A stretch of 64,000 nt of DNA from Tamlana sp. 2_MG-2023 (GTDB taxonomy: Bacteria > Bacteroidota > Bacteroidia > Flavobacteriales > Flavobacteriaceae). Each line of letters starts with the position of its first letter. The stretch's first letter is position 1. The translations under genes were made by a program, and so were the position numbers. A model generated the notes under the pieces. It saw only the letters and a list, made by a program, of their open reading frames with translations. It was not told where the DNA came from and made no database searches. The stretch covers positions 248,001 through 312,000 of the forward strand of contig NZ_JAUOSF010000001.1 in the NCBI RefSeq assembly GCF_030548465.1, given 5' to 3'. Below, in pieces: positions 49,687 through 59,733 of the stretch.

Positions 49687-51081
49687 ATGAAATCACTATT
49701 CAAAAAATCAACTTTAATCTTACCAGTAGCGGCATTGCTGTTTTCTTGTGGTAATAAAGAAAAAAAGGAAACTATAGCTGAAAATGTAGTTCCTGAAACT
49801 TCAAAAACAAAATCATTAGAAATAGAAAAACCACAATTAACTTTTGGTTTTATCAAATTAACAGATATGGCGCCTTTAGCAATTGCTAAGGAAAAAGGAT
49901 TTTTTGAGGATGAAGGTTTATTTGTTTCTGTGGAAGCACAATCAAACTGGAAAAACGTATTAGACCGTGTCATTGATGGTCAGTTAGATGGTTCACACAT
50001 GTTAGCCGGTCAGCCAATTGCAGCAGGTGCAGGTTTTGGAAGACAAGCAAAATTAGTAACAGCTTTTTCAATGGACTTAAACGGAAACGCGATTACAGTT
50101 TCAAACGATGTTTGGTCAAAAATGAAGCCTAACGTACCAAATGGATCTGATGGAAAACCCGTTCATCCAATTAAGGCCGATGCTTTAAAGCCAGTAATTA
50201 CAGAATATAAAAATTCAGGGAAACCTTTTAAAATGGGTATGGTATTTCCAGTATCTACACACAACTACGAAATTAGATATTGGTTAGCTGCTGCAGGAAT
50301 TAATCCTGGTATGTATACAGCTGATAATGTTCAAGGACAAATTGATGCTGATGTTTTACTATCTGTTACGCCTCCGCCACAAATGCCAGCGACCCTTGAA
50401 GCAGGAACAATTCACGGATATTGTGTAGGTGAGCCATGGAATCAACAAGCTGTTTTTAAAGGTATTGGCGTACCTGTAGTAACCAACTTAGACATCTGGA
50501 AAAACAACCCAGAGAAAGTGTTTGTAATGACTGAGAAGTTTGTTGAAGAAAATCCTAATACAGCTATCGCTGTTACAAAAGCCTTAATTAGAGCGGGAAA
50601 ATGGTTAGATGAGCCAGGAAATAGAGCAGAAGCAGTGAAAATCTTATCAATGTCTCAATATGTTGGAGCTGATGAAGCAGTAATTGCAAACTCTATGACA
50701 GGAACATTCGAATTTGAAAAAGGTGATAAGCGTGATATGGCAGATTTCAACGTATTCTACAAATACAACGCAACCTATCCTTTCTATTCAGATGGTATTT
50801 GGTTCTTAACGCAAATGCGTAGATGGGGACAAATTCCTGAAGCGAAACCAGCAAATTGGTATGCTGAAACGATCAAAGATATTTACAGACCAGATATCTG
50901 GACTAAAGCGGCTAAGCTTTTAGTAGAAGAAGGAAACATTCCTGCAGGAGATATTCCAACAACAGACGGTTACAAGCCAGCAACAGCAGACTTTATAGAC
51001 GGAACTACTTATGATGGTAAAGATCCAATATCATACATCAACAGTTTCAAGATAGGAAACAAAGACGAAGCAGTACAGTAA
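49687..51081 (+). CDS. nrtA: Nitrate-type ABC transporter substrate-binding lipoprotein
   Basis: A 464-residue lipoprotein ([24 protein letters not shown]) of the NrtA/CmpA family. The binding protein opens [79 protein letters not shown] and [13 protein letters not shown] follow, as in nitrate/nitrite/bicarbonate binders. Context (nap, nor, Moco) favours nitrate or nitrite over bicarbonate. It is the first gene of nrtABCD. Confidence 0.9.
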   Translation: MKSLFKKSTLILPVAALLFSCGNKEKKETIAENVVPETSKTKSLEIEKPQLTFGFIKLTDMAPLAIAKEKGFFEDEGLFVSVEAQSNWKNVLDRVIDGQLDGSHMLAGQPIAAGAGFGRQAKLVTAFSMDLNGNAITVSNDVWSKMKPNVPNGSDGKPVHPIKADALKPVITEYKNSGKPFKMGMVFPVSTHNYEIRYWLAAAGINPGMYTADNVQGQIDADVLLSVTPPPQMPATLEAGTIHGYCVGEPWNQQAVFKGIGVPVVTNLDIWKNNPEKVFVMTEKFVEENPNTAIAVTKALIRAGKWLDEPGNRAEAVKILSMSQYVGADEAVIANSMTGTFEFEKGDKRDMADFNVFYKYNATYPFYSDGIWFLTQMRRWGQIPEAKPANWYAETIKDIYRPDIWTKAAKLLVEEGNIPAGDIPTTDGYKPATADFIDGTTYDGKDPISYINSFKIGNKDEAVQ

Positions 51082-51160
51082 TTAAAAAATTAAGAAGCAT
51101 AGAAGTTTAGGAGTTAAGAAGTTCCTTATTAGATAATCACTAATCAAATAAATAAGAGTT

Positions 51161-52267
51161 ATGAAGCAAAGTATAACATTAGAAAAAGTATCCAAATTTA
51201 TGGGATTCGGTTTTTTAACCACCTTAAAGGATCTATTCACGGGGAAGTTAGAGAAAGAAGATTTTGTAAAATTTTTACGTAAAGTAGTTGTACCGCTTGC
51301 TTCTATTCTTTTATTTATCGGACTGTGGCAATTGGGGTCAAGAGCCTTATATGAAAGAGAAGCTAATTATAAAATTCAAACGGCGTTAGTTGATCAAGGG
51401 CCAGAAGCTGCTGAGGCTATGCGCACATGTATCGCTTCTGGAGATATTAGCTGCCAGCCAAACACTTTACCATCTCCTGGTCAAGTTTGGGATTCTTACC
51501 AGTCTTTAATTAGAGATCACAACATTATTAGAGCTGATAAAGCAGCGTTTATTGAAAAAACAGCGGCTTTAAACGAAAAACGTATTGCTGCGGGTAAAGA
51601 CCCGATTACTTATACAGGTAGACCTTCTTTTATCGATCAAATCGTGATGAGTTTAAAAACGGTATTCGCAGGATTTTTATTAGCCTTAATTATAGCAATA
51701 CCAATAGGAATATTTATAGGATTAAGTCCGACGTTAAAAAGTGCTTTCAACTGGTTTATTCAAATTTTTAAGCCTGTATCGCCTGTAGTTTGGTACTTGT
51801 TAGTGTTCATGATTGTAAAAACCATTTTAATTGATTCTACCGAAGATAGCTCGTTCATTATCTCCTTTATTAGTGTTGGATTCTGTTCGATGTGGGCAAC
51901 TTTAGTAAATACAGCTATGGGTGTAGCCTCAGTAGATAAAGATTATATCAACGTGGCCAAAGTCTTGAAATTAGGACCGATGCAAAAAGTTTTTAAAGTG
52001 ATCTTGCCCTCGTCTTTACCATTAATATTTACAGGTTTAAAGATTACGTTATCAGTAGCATGGATGGTTTTAATTGCCATTGAATTATTAGCACAGAGTC
52101 CAGGTTTAGGGTTGTTTGTTTGGGAGGAATTTCAAAACGGAGCCAACGATTCAAATTCAAAAATTATCGTAGCCATGTTTGTTATCGGTATCATCGGATT
52201 CTTATTAGATCGCATCATGCTTACCATTCAAAACTGGGTATCGTTTAATAAATCAGATGCGATATAA
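51161..52267 (+). CDS. nrtB: Nitrate-type ABC transporter permease
   Basis: A 368-residue permease. After the first helix (about 42-62) there is a large periplasmic insert (about 65-160) with two cysteines (MRTCIASGDISCQPNTLPSP) absent from short NrtB proteins. The remaining helices and the ABC-contact loop (YINVAKVLKLGPMQKVFKVILPSSLPLIFTG) are standard for the NrtB/SsuC family. AT-rich filler separates it from nrtA (79 bp) and nrtC. Confidence 0.9.
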   Translation: MKQSITLEKVSKFMGFGFLTTLKDLFTGKLEKEDFVKFLRKVVVPLASILLFIGLWQLGSRALYEREANYKIQTALVDQGPEAAEAMRTCIASGDISCQPNTLPSPGQVWDSYQSLIRDHNIIRADKAAFIEKTAALNEKRIAAGKDPITYTGRPSFIDQIVMSLKTVFAGFLLALIIAIPIGIFIGLSPTLKSAFNWFIQIFKPVSPVVWYLLVFMIVKTILIDSTEDSSFIISFISVGFCSMWATLVNTAMGVASVDKDYINVAKVLKLGPMQKVFKVILPSSLPLIFTGLKITLSVAWMVLIAIELLAQSPGLGLFVWEEFQNGANDSNSKIIVAMFVIGIIGFLLDRIMLTIQNWVSFNKSDAI

Positions 52268-52343
52268 TTGAGTTGAAATTTTTAATCAGTAAAACGATTA
52301 GCAATTCAACAAATAAACGAATCAACAATTAAACATTAGAGAA

Positions 52344-53192
52344 ATGGCTTATTTAGAATTAAAAAATATATATAAATCTTACGGTCAGGGTGAAAACGAA
52401 ACCGAAGTACTTTCAAACATCAATTTAACCATCGAGGAAGGTGAGTTTGTAGCGATCGTAGGGTTCACAGGAAGTGGAAAAACAACTTTAGTTAATCTTA
52501 TAAACGGACTCATACAACCAACAAGTGGTGAGGTTTTATTTAAAGGAGAACCCGTAGTTGGAACGAGTCACGAACGTGGTGTGATTTTTCAGAATTACTC
52601 ACTGTTACCTTGGTTAACTGTAGCTCAAAATATATATATGGCTGTGAAAGAAGCCTTTCCGAAGAAGAGCAAAAAAGAGTTAAATGAGATCGTTAAGGAT
52701 TATGTTGAAATGGTAGGCTTATCACATGCGATTAACAAACGCCCCAATGAATTGTCCGGAGGGATGCGCCAGCGTGTTGCTGTAGCTAGAGCTTTAGCTA
52801 TGAAACCAGAGATGATTATTATGGATGAGCCTTTAGGAGCGCTAGATGCTTTAACTCGTGGAAATCTTCAAGATGAAATTTTAAATATCTGGGGAAAAGA
52901 TAAGCGTACAGCCTTACTAATTACTAACGATGTTGATGAAGGAATTTATATGGCAGACCGTATTATTCCTTTAAAACCAGGGCCAAAAGCCACTTTAGGA
53001 CCAGAATTTAAAATTGATATTGAACGCCCTCGTGATAAAACCGAATTAAACGATAACGAGAGTTTTAAGGAAACTAGAAACTCCATTATTGAATACTTAA
53101 TGGAGATCGGAAATGACCGTAAATCAGAAGCTCAAGAAGTTTTTGAATTACCAGAATTAGAACCTAAAAGTTTTGTTGGACGCTTTAAATAA
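52344..53192 (+). CDS. nrtC: Nitrate-type ABC transporter ATPase 1
   Basis: A 282-residue ATPase. Walker A is GFTGSGKTT (near 40), signature [15 protein letters not shown], Walker [13 protein letters not shown]. The switch histidine is replaced by asparagine ([17 protein letters not shown]). The tail [23 protein letters not shown] is typical of NrtC/D. It lacks the C-terminal NrtA-like regulatory domain of cyanobacterial NrtC. It pairs with the next gene as an asymmetric ATPase dimer (inference). Confidence 0.9.
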   Translation: MAYLELKNIYKSYGQGENETEVLSNINLTIEEGEFVAIVGFTGSGKTTLVNLINGLIQPTSGEVLFKGEPVVGTSHERGVIFQNYSLLPWLTVAQNIYMAVKEAFPKKSKKELNEIVKDYVEMVGLSHAINKRPNELSGGMRQRVAVARALAMKPEMIIMDEPLGALDALTRGNLQDEILNIWGKDKRTALLITNDVDEGIYMADRIIPLKPGPKATLGPEFKIDIERPRDKTELNDNESFKETRNSIIEYLMEIGNDRKSEAQEVFELPELEPKSFVGRFK

Positions 53193-53200
53193 TTAGAAAA

Positions 53201-54034
53201 ATGACTACAAATATTATAGAAAATACCCCGAAACGTGTGATTACGCAACCAGAAGTTTTTCCTTCATCTGAAGTCATGCTAGATTTAAAAGATTTAAAGA
53301 AAGTGTATCCAACATCTAAAGGCGATTATGTGGTGTTAGAAGACCTAAATCTTCAAATAAAAAAGGAAGAATTTGTAACGATTATTGGGCATTCAGGATG
53401 TGGAAAGACGACTATGCTCTCTATGATTGCAGGTTTAAATCCGATTTCAGGAGGAAGTATTTCAGTATTAAGCAAGCACATTCAAGGTCCTGGACCAGAT
53501 CGTGGTGTGATTTTTCAATCGCCAAGTTTAATGCCTTGGATGACCGCACTTCAAAATGTTTTATTAGGTGTCGATCAAGTTTTTCCACATGCTACTAAAG
53601 CCCAACGTCAAGATGTAGCCAAATATTATTTGCAAAAAGTAGGTTTGGAAGATGCTTTTCATAAAAAAGCCAGTGATTTGTCTCAAGGGATGCAGCAACG
53701 TGTAGGTATTGCAAGAGCATTTGCTATTAAACCAAAAGTATTACTTCTGGATGAGCCTTTTGGAATGTTAGATTCTTTAACCAGAGGAGAACTTCAAGAT
53801 ATTCTAATTGAGATCTGGAACAAAGAAAAAATTACGGCCGTGATGATTACCCACGATGTTGATGAAGCGATATTCTTAGCTGATCGCGTGGTGATGATGA
53901 CGAGTGGTCCTAAAGCTAAAATTGGTGATATTTTAAACATTGATTTCGAGAGACCTAGAACCAGAAAGTCAGTTTTAGAACATGACGATTATTACAAATA
54001 CAGAAAACATTTAATTGATTTTCTAGAGCATTAA
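53201..54034 (+). CDS. nrtD: Nitrate-type ABC transporter ATPase 2
   Basis: A 277-residue ATPase. Walker A is GHSGCGKTT (near 64), signature LSQGMQQRVGIARAF, Walker B VLLLDEPFGMLD, and a normal switch histidine (MITHDVDEAIFLADRV). A 25-residue N-terminal extension precedes the domain. The end MTSGPKAKIGDILNIDFERPRTR matches NrtD proteins. It starts 8 bp after nrtC. No terminator follows; the porin has its own promoter. Confidence 0.9.
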   Translation: MTTNIIENTPKRVITQPEVFPSSEVMLDLKDLKKVYPTSKGDYVVLEDLNLQIKKEEFVTIIGHSGCGKTTMLSMIAGLNPISGGSISVLSKHIQGPGPDRGVIFQSPSLMPWMTALQNVLLGVDQVFPHATKAQRQDVAKYYLQKVGLEDAFHKKASDLSQGMQQRVGIARAFAIKPKVLLLDEPFGMLDSLTRGELQDILIEIWNKEKITAVMITHDVDEAIFLADRVVMMTSGPKAKIGDILNIDFERPRTRKSVLEHDDYYKYRKHLIDFLEH

Positions 54035-54077
54035 TAAAAATACCCTATATAGATTGCGATTTTAATATTTAATACGA

Positions 54078-54122
54078 CATGATAATTGTCATGCTCTATG
54101 TATTTTCGTACTTTTATATTTG
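54078..54122 (+). promoter_or_regulatory. Porin promoter with Crp/Fnr-type operator
   Basis: CATGATAATTGTCATG (54078-54093, core TGA-N6-TCA at 54080-54091) is a palindrome with one mismatched pair. Its centre is 33 bp from that of the -7 box TATATTTG (54115-54122), so about -40 from the start: a class II activator position, as at moeA. Confidence 0.7.
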
Positions 54123-54193
54123 GTGAATTTTATAAATAAACCATAACAAAAAATAACAAAAAATAACAAACAATCAAACTTAAAAAAAACAAC

Positions 54194-55468
54194 ATGAGAA
54201 AACAATACTTACTTTTTGCGCTACTTTTTGCTGCGATTCAATTTGCACAAGCACAATTTTCTATAGACGGACAATTAAGACCAAGAACAGAATACCGTAA
54301 CGGTTTTGGTACATTAATTCCAGAAGCTTCAGAACCGGGTTACGGAATTTCTACCAGAGTGCGTTTAAATGCGGGGTATGAGTCGGAGACTTATAAGGCG
54401 TATATTAGTTTACAAGATGTATTTGTTTGGGGTGAAAACAGACAAATTTTGCCTTACGATCAAAACAATTCATTTGGAATTTTTGAAGCTTGGGCTGAAA
54501 TAAAATTAGGTTCAGGTTGGAATACAAAATTAGGACGTCAGGTTTTGTCTTATGATGATCAACGTATTTTAGGTGGCTTAGACTGGGCACAACAAGGTCG
54601 TAACCACGATGCAGGATTAATCACATATAAGAAAAATGACTTTGCTTTAGATGTGGCTTTAGCCTTTAACCAAGATTACTCAAATCCAACAGGGTTTATT
54701 TCAGAAGGAAACGAATACAATACTTCAGGGTTTTTCTCTTATAAAACCATGTATATGGCGCATTTAAGTCAGAAATGGGGGGCGTTTTCAGGAAGCTTAT
54801 TATTAATGAATAACGGGTTTCAAGATGATGCTGCAGGTTTAAATGATGTTGCTAATTTACAAACTATGGGTGTGCATTTAAAATATGGGAAAAATGCATT
54901 TTCTTTAGCAGCTAATTTATACTTGCAAACCGGTGAAGCTATTTACGGTACTTCATACAAAGATGTAAAAGGTGGTTATTTATCTAGTTTAGATTTCGGA
55001 TTTAAAGCTTCTGATAAAATTACTTTAGGTCTTGGTGGTGAAATTATTAGTGGTAACGGTGAAAGTGATGTCGCTAATACTAGTGCTTTCTTCCCATTAT
55101 ACGGAACCAATCATAAATTCAATGGTTTTATGGATTATTTCTACGTAGGAAACCATGCGAATTCTATTGGTTTAGTTGATATTCATGTTAGTGCCAATTT
55201 TAAATTCAACGAAACTACTAGCCTTTTAGTAAAAGCATTAAACTTTAGTGGACAACAGGAATTACCTAGCGGTGATAAAGCATTGGGTACAGAGTTAGAT
55301 TTAGTTTTCGCTAAGCAATTTAAAGGCTATGCTTTGCAAATAGGTTACTCTCAAATGTTTGCTGCCGATGGTATGTATGAGTTAAAAGGCGTTCCAGAAG
55401 CAGATGCTGATAACATTCAAAACTGGGCATGGGCGATGTTAGTATTTAAACCTAAATTTTTAAACTAA
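54194..55468 (+). CDS. Alginate-export-family outer-membrane porin
   Basis: A 424-residue outer-membrane beta-barrel with a signal peptide (to about residue 20, ending AQAQ). Family segments: FSIDGQLRPRTEYRNGFG, then LQDVFVWGENRQ, KLGRQVLSYDDQRILGGLDWAQQGRNHDAG, and a C-terminal strand ending WAMLVFKPKFLN. Despite the family name, no alginate genes are here. Placement after nrtABCD under a Crp/Fnr-type site suggests it lets nitrate or nitrite cross the outer membrane (inference). Confidence 0.85.
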   Translation: MRKQYLLFALLFAAIQFAQAQFSIDGQLRPRTEYRNGFGTLIPEASEPGYGISTRVRLNAGYESETYKAYISLQDVFVWGENRQILPYDQNNSFGIFEAWAEIKLGSGWNTKLGRQVLSYDDQRILGGLDWAQQGRNHDAGLITYKKNDFALDVALAFNQDYSNPTGFISEGNEYNTSGFFSYKTMYMAHLSQKWGAFSGSLLLMNNGFQDDAAGLNDVANLQTMGVHLKYGKNAFSLAANLYLQTGEAIYGTSYKDVKGGYLSSLDFGFKASDKITLGLGGEIISGNGESDVANTSAFFPLYGTNHKFNGFMDYFYVGNHANSIGLVDIHVSANFKFNETTSLLVKALNFSGQQELPSGDKALGTELDLVFAKQFKGYALQIGYSQMFAADGMYELKGVPEADADNIQNWAWAMLVFKPKFLN

Positions 55469-55530
55469 AACATTGATTAAAAGAATGACATTATGTAAAC
55501 TGATTATTAGTTTCAAAACGAGTTTACTAG

Positions 55531-55556
55531 AATCCCGCTTCGGCGGGATTTTTTGT
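55531..55556 (+). terminator. Terminator of the porin gene
   Basis: AATCCCGC-ttcg-GCGGGATT (55531-55550), a stem with a stable TTCG tetraloop, then a T run. Confidence 0.93.
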
Positions 55557-55690
55557 TTGAAAATAAAAAAGATTAGAAGTTTACCGTTCATCGTAAAATA
55601 TATTGAGAAATACGCTTATAGTTAAGAAAACAGCAGTTTGTTAATTGTTTTTATATATATTGCGCGTTTTTTAACATAATTTTATATAGA

Positions 55691-58600
55691 ATGAATACTT
55701 TTTTTTGCTATAGATTTCGCTGCATTTTGATTAGCATCATTTTTCTAAGTTCATTTTCTGCTATAGCTCAATGTGCTGGTACTGGTTCAGAAATTACAAT
55801 TTGTGATAAAGAAACAGACCCAAGTTTACAAGCTTACAATCTTTTCGATTTATTATCAGGAGAAACACCAGGAGGAACGTGGGTTTCTGAGAGTAATTTT
55901 AATTCTAATGCTTTAAATACGACTACAGGGGAGTTAAATCTTTGGAGTATTAATAGGTTTGGAGCGCATCAATTTACTTATAGGAATTCTGCTTGCGATT
56001 CCAGTAAAGCTACAGTAACTATACATTTAGGAGGCTATCCAGGGGAAAGTAACCAAAACCCTGGAAGAAATAATGTTTGTCAAGTTTTAAAAACCGATGA
56101 TGACGATGATGCTAATATTATAGATTTATTCATTTTTATTGATACTGTAAATGTTTTGGTTGAGCCAGATACTGGAGGTACTTGGACGGAAGATCCTGGG
56201 AATATTGCCAATGGCGTATTGTCTGGTGAGTTTTTTAATTTCGGTGAGGTGCCTATTGGAACTTATACTTTTACTTATACTGTACCAGAAGTTAATGGCT
56301 GTGCTTCAAGTTCTGCAACTATAGATGTGGAAGTAAGAAGATCTCCCAGTCCCGGGGCGCCTATAGATTTGTTGCTTTGTGAAACAGATGATATGTCTGG
56401 CTTGCGAGATCTAAATCTTTTTTCAAGGTTATTGAATGCGGATTCAAATGGAGAATGGCAGGATGCTAATCTTGTTTCTACAGGAGAAATTACTAGCGGA
56501 ACTGATTTTGAAATTGATGTAGAGAATATTTATAATAATTTCGGACCAGGAATTTACAAGTTTTCTTATCGGGTGTTACCTGAGCATCCTATTTGCGAAG
56601 AACAAACGAGTGTTTTTACATTGTGTATTGAAAAGCAACTTGTGTTGCATGGAAATCTGGATGTTGCGTGTACTGGTGATGTTGTTATAAATTATGATAG
56701 TTCTCTTTTAAGCAATGGTACTTACAATCTGGCCTATACGGTTTCAGGAAATAGTTTAGGAACACAAAACAATATAAAAGGTGTAGATTTTGTTAATGGC
56801 AGGGCAGATTTTAGCCTTTATCCAGAACTTAGTTTGGTGGCAAGTGAACAATTAACTATCGTCTTGAACGACATAACATTGATAAAGCCACCTTGTGGTT
56901 TCGGACTTCTTTGTGCATCGGAAATTGTAGTACCTTCTAAAGCATTTGATATGTTTTTAGATCCACCCATATCGGTAAGTTCTACAACAGGCTGTGAGCT
57001 TGACGATGTGTTAATCACTTATTTAGATGCAGTCGATTCTAATTTTGTGCCTTTAGAAGGGGTGCATAACGTTTCATACGCTATAAATGCAGTAAATTAT
57101 ACAGATGAGGTCACCTTTTCCAACGGAAATGGGATAGCGCATGTTTCAGGCAATCGTTTTATGTTGGGTGATAATCAATTGGTATTTTACAATACGAATA
57201 GTTTTGTGCATTGTAATCCGATTAACGTGCTTTTTTCGCTAAATATTCCAGCACCTGAAAACCCTGTTTTTAGTATTGTGCCAGATAATATATGTGATGC
57301 TTCAAGCGTGCAATTTGGTTTTAATAGCCCTCCAAACGAGTTTATTGACTATAACCCAGTAACTTTTGATATCTATCAGTATGGCAGTGAGCCGCAGCAA
57401 TTCGCTCCAAGAAACCCTAGTGTTTCTTTAATAAATAATACACAGGGAGATGGTATAGATATCAATATTTCAAACGCCAACGATGTGAGTTTGCTTCCTG
57501 ATGGTGATTATGTATTTGTGATACATAGTGAGCAAAATGATAATGCGCTTTGTAGAGGCTTAAGTCAAGCTGAATTGGATAATTATGCGGCTCAAGGTAT
57601 CGATATTGGATTGACCAAAATGGGGACTACTCATATTTTTGATGCACGATTAATATTTAGAATAGGAACGCCGGAACCTACTAAATTGATTAAAAATAAT
57701 TTTGAATTTTGCTTATTAAATGGCCCAGTAACATTGGGTGATTTGTCAATTTCTGCAGGTTCAGATGTTGATATTGTAATAACAGATTTAAATGACGTTG
57801 TATTAGCCGATACTTATGAGCTAACTGGAGATGAGACTTTTAAAGCGCTAATGAAAAGCACTATCACAGGTTGCGATTTAGGAACAGAAGACATAACGGT
57901 TTCAGAAACAACCAATGCTTCTTCATTAGTTTTACAAGCTAATGTTTTTTGTAACCTAGTGACTCATACGGTTTCAGATTTAGATACTTCAGATCAAGAT
58001 ATTATTTGGTATGACTCTGAAACAGGAGGTGTAGCTTATAACACATCAGATGTTATAGATGCAACTAATTCATATTGGGCAGAGATCACAATTCCTGGTG
58101 GTTGTGTAAGTGCAAGTAGAACAGCTGCTGAAATTACTTTTGTAGATCAGTCAGTCACACCAACACCATTATCTAATCAATTTTGTGCTTCAGCTACGCC
58201 AACTATAAGTGATTTAGCGGTAGAAACAGAAGTTGATGCCATGCTTGAATGGTTTACTTCTGAAACCGGACCAGAATACACGAGTACAGCATTAGCCTTA
58301 GATGAAACAAAAGAATACTGGGTAACGCAATCAACAAGTGAGGGGTGTGAGAGCGCTCGTGTTCAAGTTGTTTTTACGATAAGCAATGTGGCTCCAAACC
58401 CAGAACCTCTAACCAATACGTTTTGTACAGCAGGAGGATCGGTTTATACTTTAGAAGATTTAACTTTTGAAGCTTCATCGATTTATCGAGAAGGCGTGCT
58501 TTCGTATTTTTCAGATGCTTCAGGAACAAACGTTTTAGCTTCAACAGAACTTCTTAAAAATGTAAGTAGCCCCGTTTATGTGCAGCAAATTATAGGAGGG

Positions 58601-59710
58601 ACTTGTGCTAGTGATATAATCGCGGTTAATTTCTCGCTTCAAGATAGTGCTTCAAAACCTGTGATTTCAGCTGTAACATTTTGTTCGGAGAGTAATCCTA
58701 CCGTTCAAAACTTAGTAGATGTTTTAGAGACTCAAACCTCAAGCACTATTTTAATTTATGAAGATGAAACTATTGCAACTCCTATGGATGGTACTATTGA
58801 ACTGTCTTCAATTTCAGGAAACCTTTACGCTTCACAAGCTGTAATACGAGGCTGTGAAAGTGTTGAGAGGACTTTAGTAAATTACACTTTAATTGCACCA
58901 ACACTTTCTATTAGCGATTTTAAACAACTTCATTGCAGTAGTAGCTCACCAACTTTGAATGATGTGTATTTGGGAGGAGAAATCGTATTGTGGTTTGATG
59001 AAAATAATAATCCTTTATCAGGAACAGAAAGTCTTCAAGATGGTGTTTCTTATTTTTCAATGATTGAGGTAGACTCTTGTTTAAGTCCCATGTTAGAGGT
59101 GGTTATTGCTCTAGTTGATGTTGAAACACCTGTACCAAATTCAGAAATTATTGAATTTTGTGGTATTGAAGAAAAAGTAATTTCAGATTTAGCTGAGGAC
59201 GATTCTGGAAATATGTCATTTACAATACCTGAAAACCATACTTTGGTTTGGTATGACTCTGATGATGTTTCTACTAGAAACCGCCTTGATAACGATACTG
59301 TTTTAGAAAATGGTGTTTATTATGCTGTTTATGAATTGAATGCATCGTTCTCAGAAGAAAGCATTATCTGTGAAAGTAGTGCAACTCCAATTACGGTTGA
59401 TTTAACCATTTGTGACCCTAGTGAATTAGTGATTCCAGATGCTTTTTCTCCCAACGGAGATCGCATCAATGATACTTTTGAATTGAAAAATATAGAATTT
59501 GTTTACCCAGATTATAAAATAGAAATCTATAACAGATATGGACGAGTTGTTTTTAAAGGCGATATAGAAGTTGGTTTCTGGGATGGTGAAAGTAACCAAT
59601 CTGGGTTTTTAAGCGGAAAAGTACTGCCATCTGGCGTTTATTTCTATGTCATTAATTTTAATCGATTTGATACAAAACCATATCAAGGACAAGTTTATTT
59701 AAAACTATAA
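55691..59710 (+). CDS. Large type IX-secreted adhesin-like protein (gliding-motility-type C-terminal signal)
   Basis: A 1339-residue secreted protein. It has a signal peptide (about 1-27, ending SAIAQ) and a series of Ig/PKD-like repeats with recurring cysteines (e.g. NQFCASATPTISDLAVET, NTFCTAGGSVYTLEDLTFEA, ITFCSES-like openings) spanning about 660-1200. The last 90 residues (VIPDAFSPNGDRINDTFELK...YNRYGRVVFKG...GVYFYVINF...YQGQVYLKL) are the type B sorting signal of type IX secretion. It is followed by PorP/SprF and OmpA genes, its usual secretion or anchoring partners. Confidence 0.9.
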   Translation: MNTFFCYRFRCILISIIFLSSFSAIAQCAGTGSEITICDKETDPSLQAYNLFDLLSGETPGGTWVSESNFNSNALNTTTGELNLWSINRFGAHQFTYRNSACDSSKATVTIHLGGYPGESNQNPGRNNVCQVLKTDDDDDANIIDLFIFIDTVNVLVEPDTGGTWTEDPGNIANGVLSGEFFNFGEVPIGTYTFTYTVPEVNGCASSSATIDVEVRRSPSPGAPIDLLLCETDDMSGLRDLNLFSRLLNADSNGEWQDANLVSTGEITSGTDFEIDVENIYNNFGPGIYKFSYRVLPEHPICEEQTSVFTLCIEKQLVLHGNLDVACTGDVVINYDSSLLSNGTYNLAYTVSGNSLGTQNNIKGVDFVNGRADFSLYPELSLVASEQLTIVLNDITLIKPPCGFGLLCASEIVVPSKAFDMFLDPPISVSSTTGCELDDVLITYLDAVDSNFVPLEGVHNVSYAINAVNYTDEVTFSNGNGIAHVSGNRFMLGDNQLVFYNTNSFVHCNPINVLFSLNIPAPENPVFSIVPDNICDASSVQFGFNSPPNEFIDYNPVTFDIYQYGSEPQQFAPRNPSVSLINNTQGDGIDINISNANDVSLLPDGDYVFVIHSEQNDNALCRGLSQAELDNYAAQGIDIGLTKMGTTHIFDARLIFRIGTPEPTKLIKNNFEFCLLNGPVTLGDLSISAGSDVDIVITDLNDVVLADTYELTGDETFKALMKSTITGCDLGTEDITVSETTNASSLVLQANVFCNLVTHTVSDLDTSDQDIIWYDSETGGVAYNTSDVIDATNSYWAEITIPGGCVSASRTAAEITFVDQSVTPTPLSNQFCASATPTISDLAVETEVDAMLEWFTSETGPEYTSTALALDETKEYWVTQSTSEGCESARVQVVFTISNVAPNPEPLTNTFCTAGGSVYTLEDLTFEASSIYREGVLSYFSDASGTNVLASTELLKNVSSPVYVQQIIGGTCASDIIAVNFSLQDSASKPVISAVTFCSESNPTVQNLVDVLETQTSSTILIYEDETIATPMDGTIELSSISGNLYASQAVIRGCESVERTLVNYTLIAPTLSISDFKQLHCSSSSPTLNDVYLGGEIVLWFDENNNPLSGTESLQDGVSYFSMIEVDSCLSPMLEVVIALVDVETPVPNSEIIEFCGIEEKVISDLAEDDSGNMSFTIPENHTLVWYDSDDVSTRNRLDNDTVLENGVYYAVYELNASFSEESIICESSATPITVDLTICDPSELVIPDAFSPNGDRINDTFELKNIEFVYPDYKIEIYNRYGRVVFKGDIEVGFWDGESNQSGFLSGKVLPSGVYFYVINFNRFDTKPYQGQVYLKL

Positions 59711-59733
59711 CCATTCGTAATACCAACCTGCAA

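Noticed and set aside
54194-55468. Alginate export function for the porin
   Set aside because: No alginate synthesis or modification gene is in the window; the context is nitrate import and reduction.
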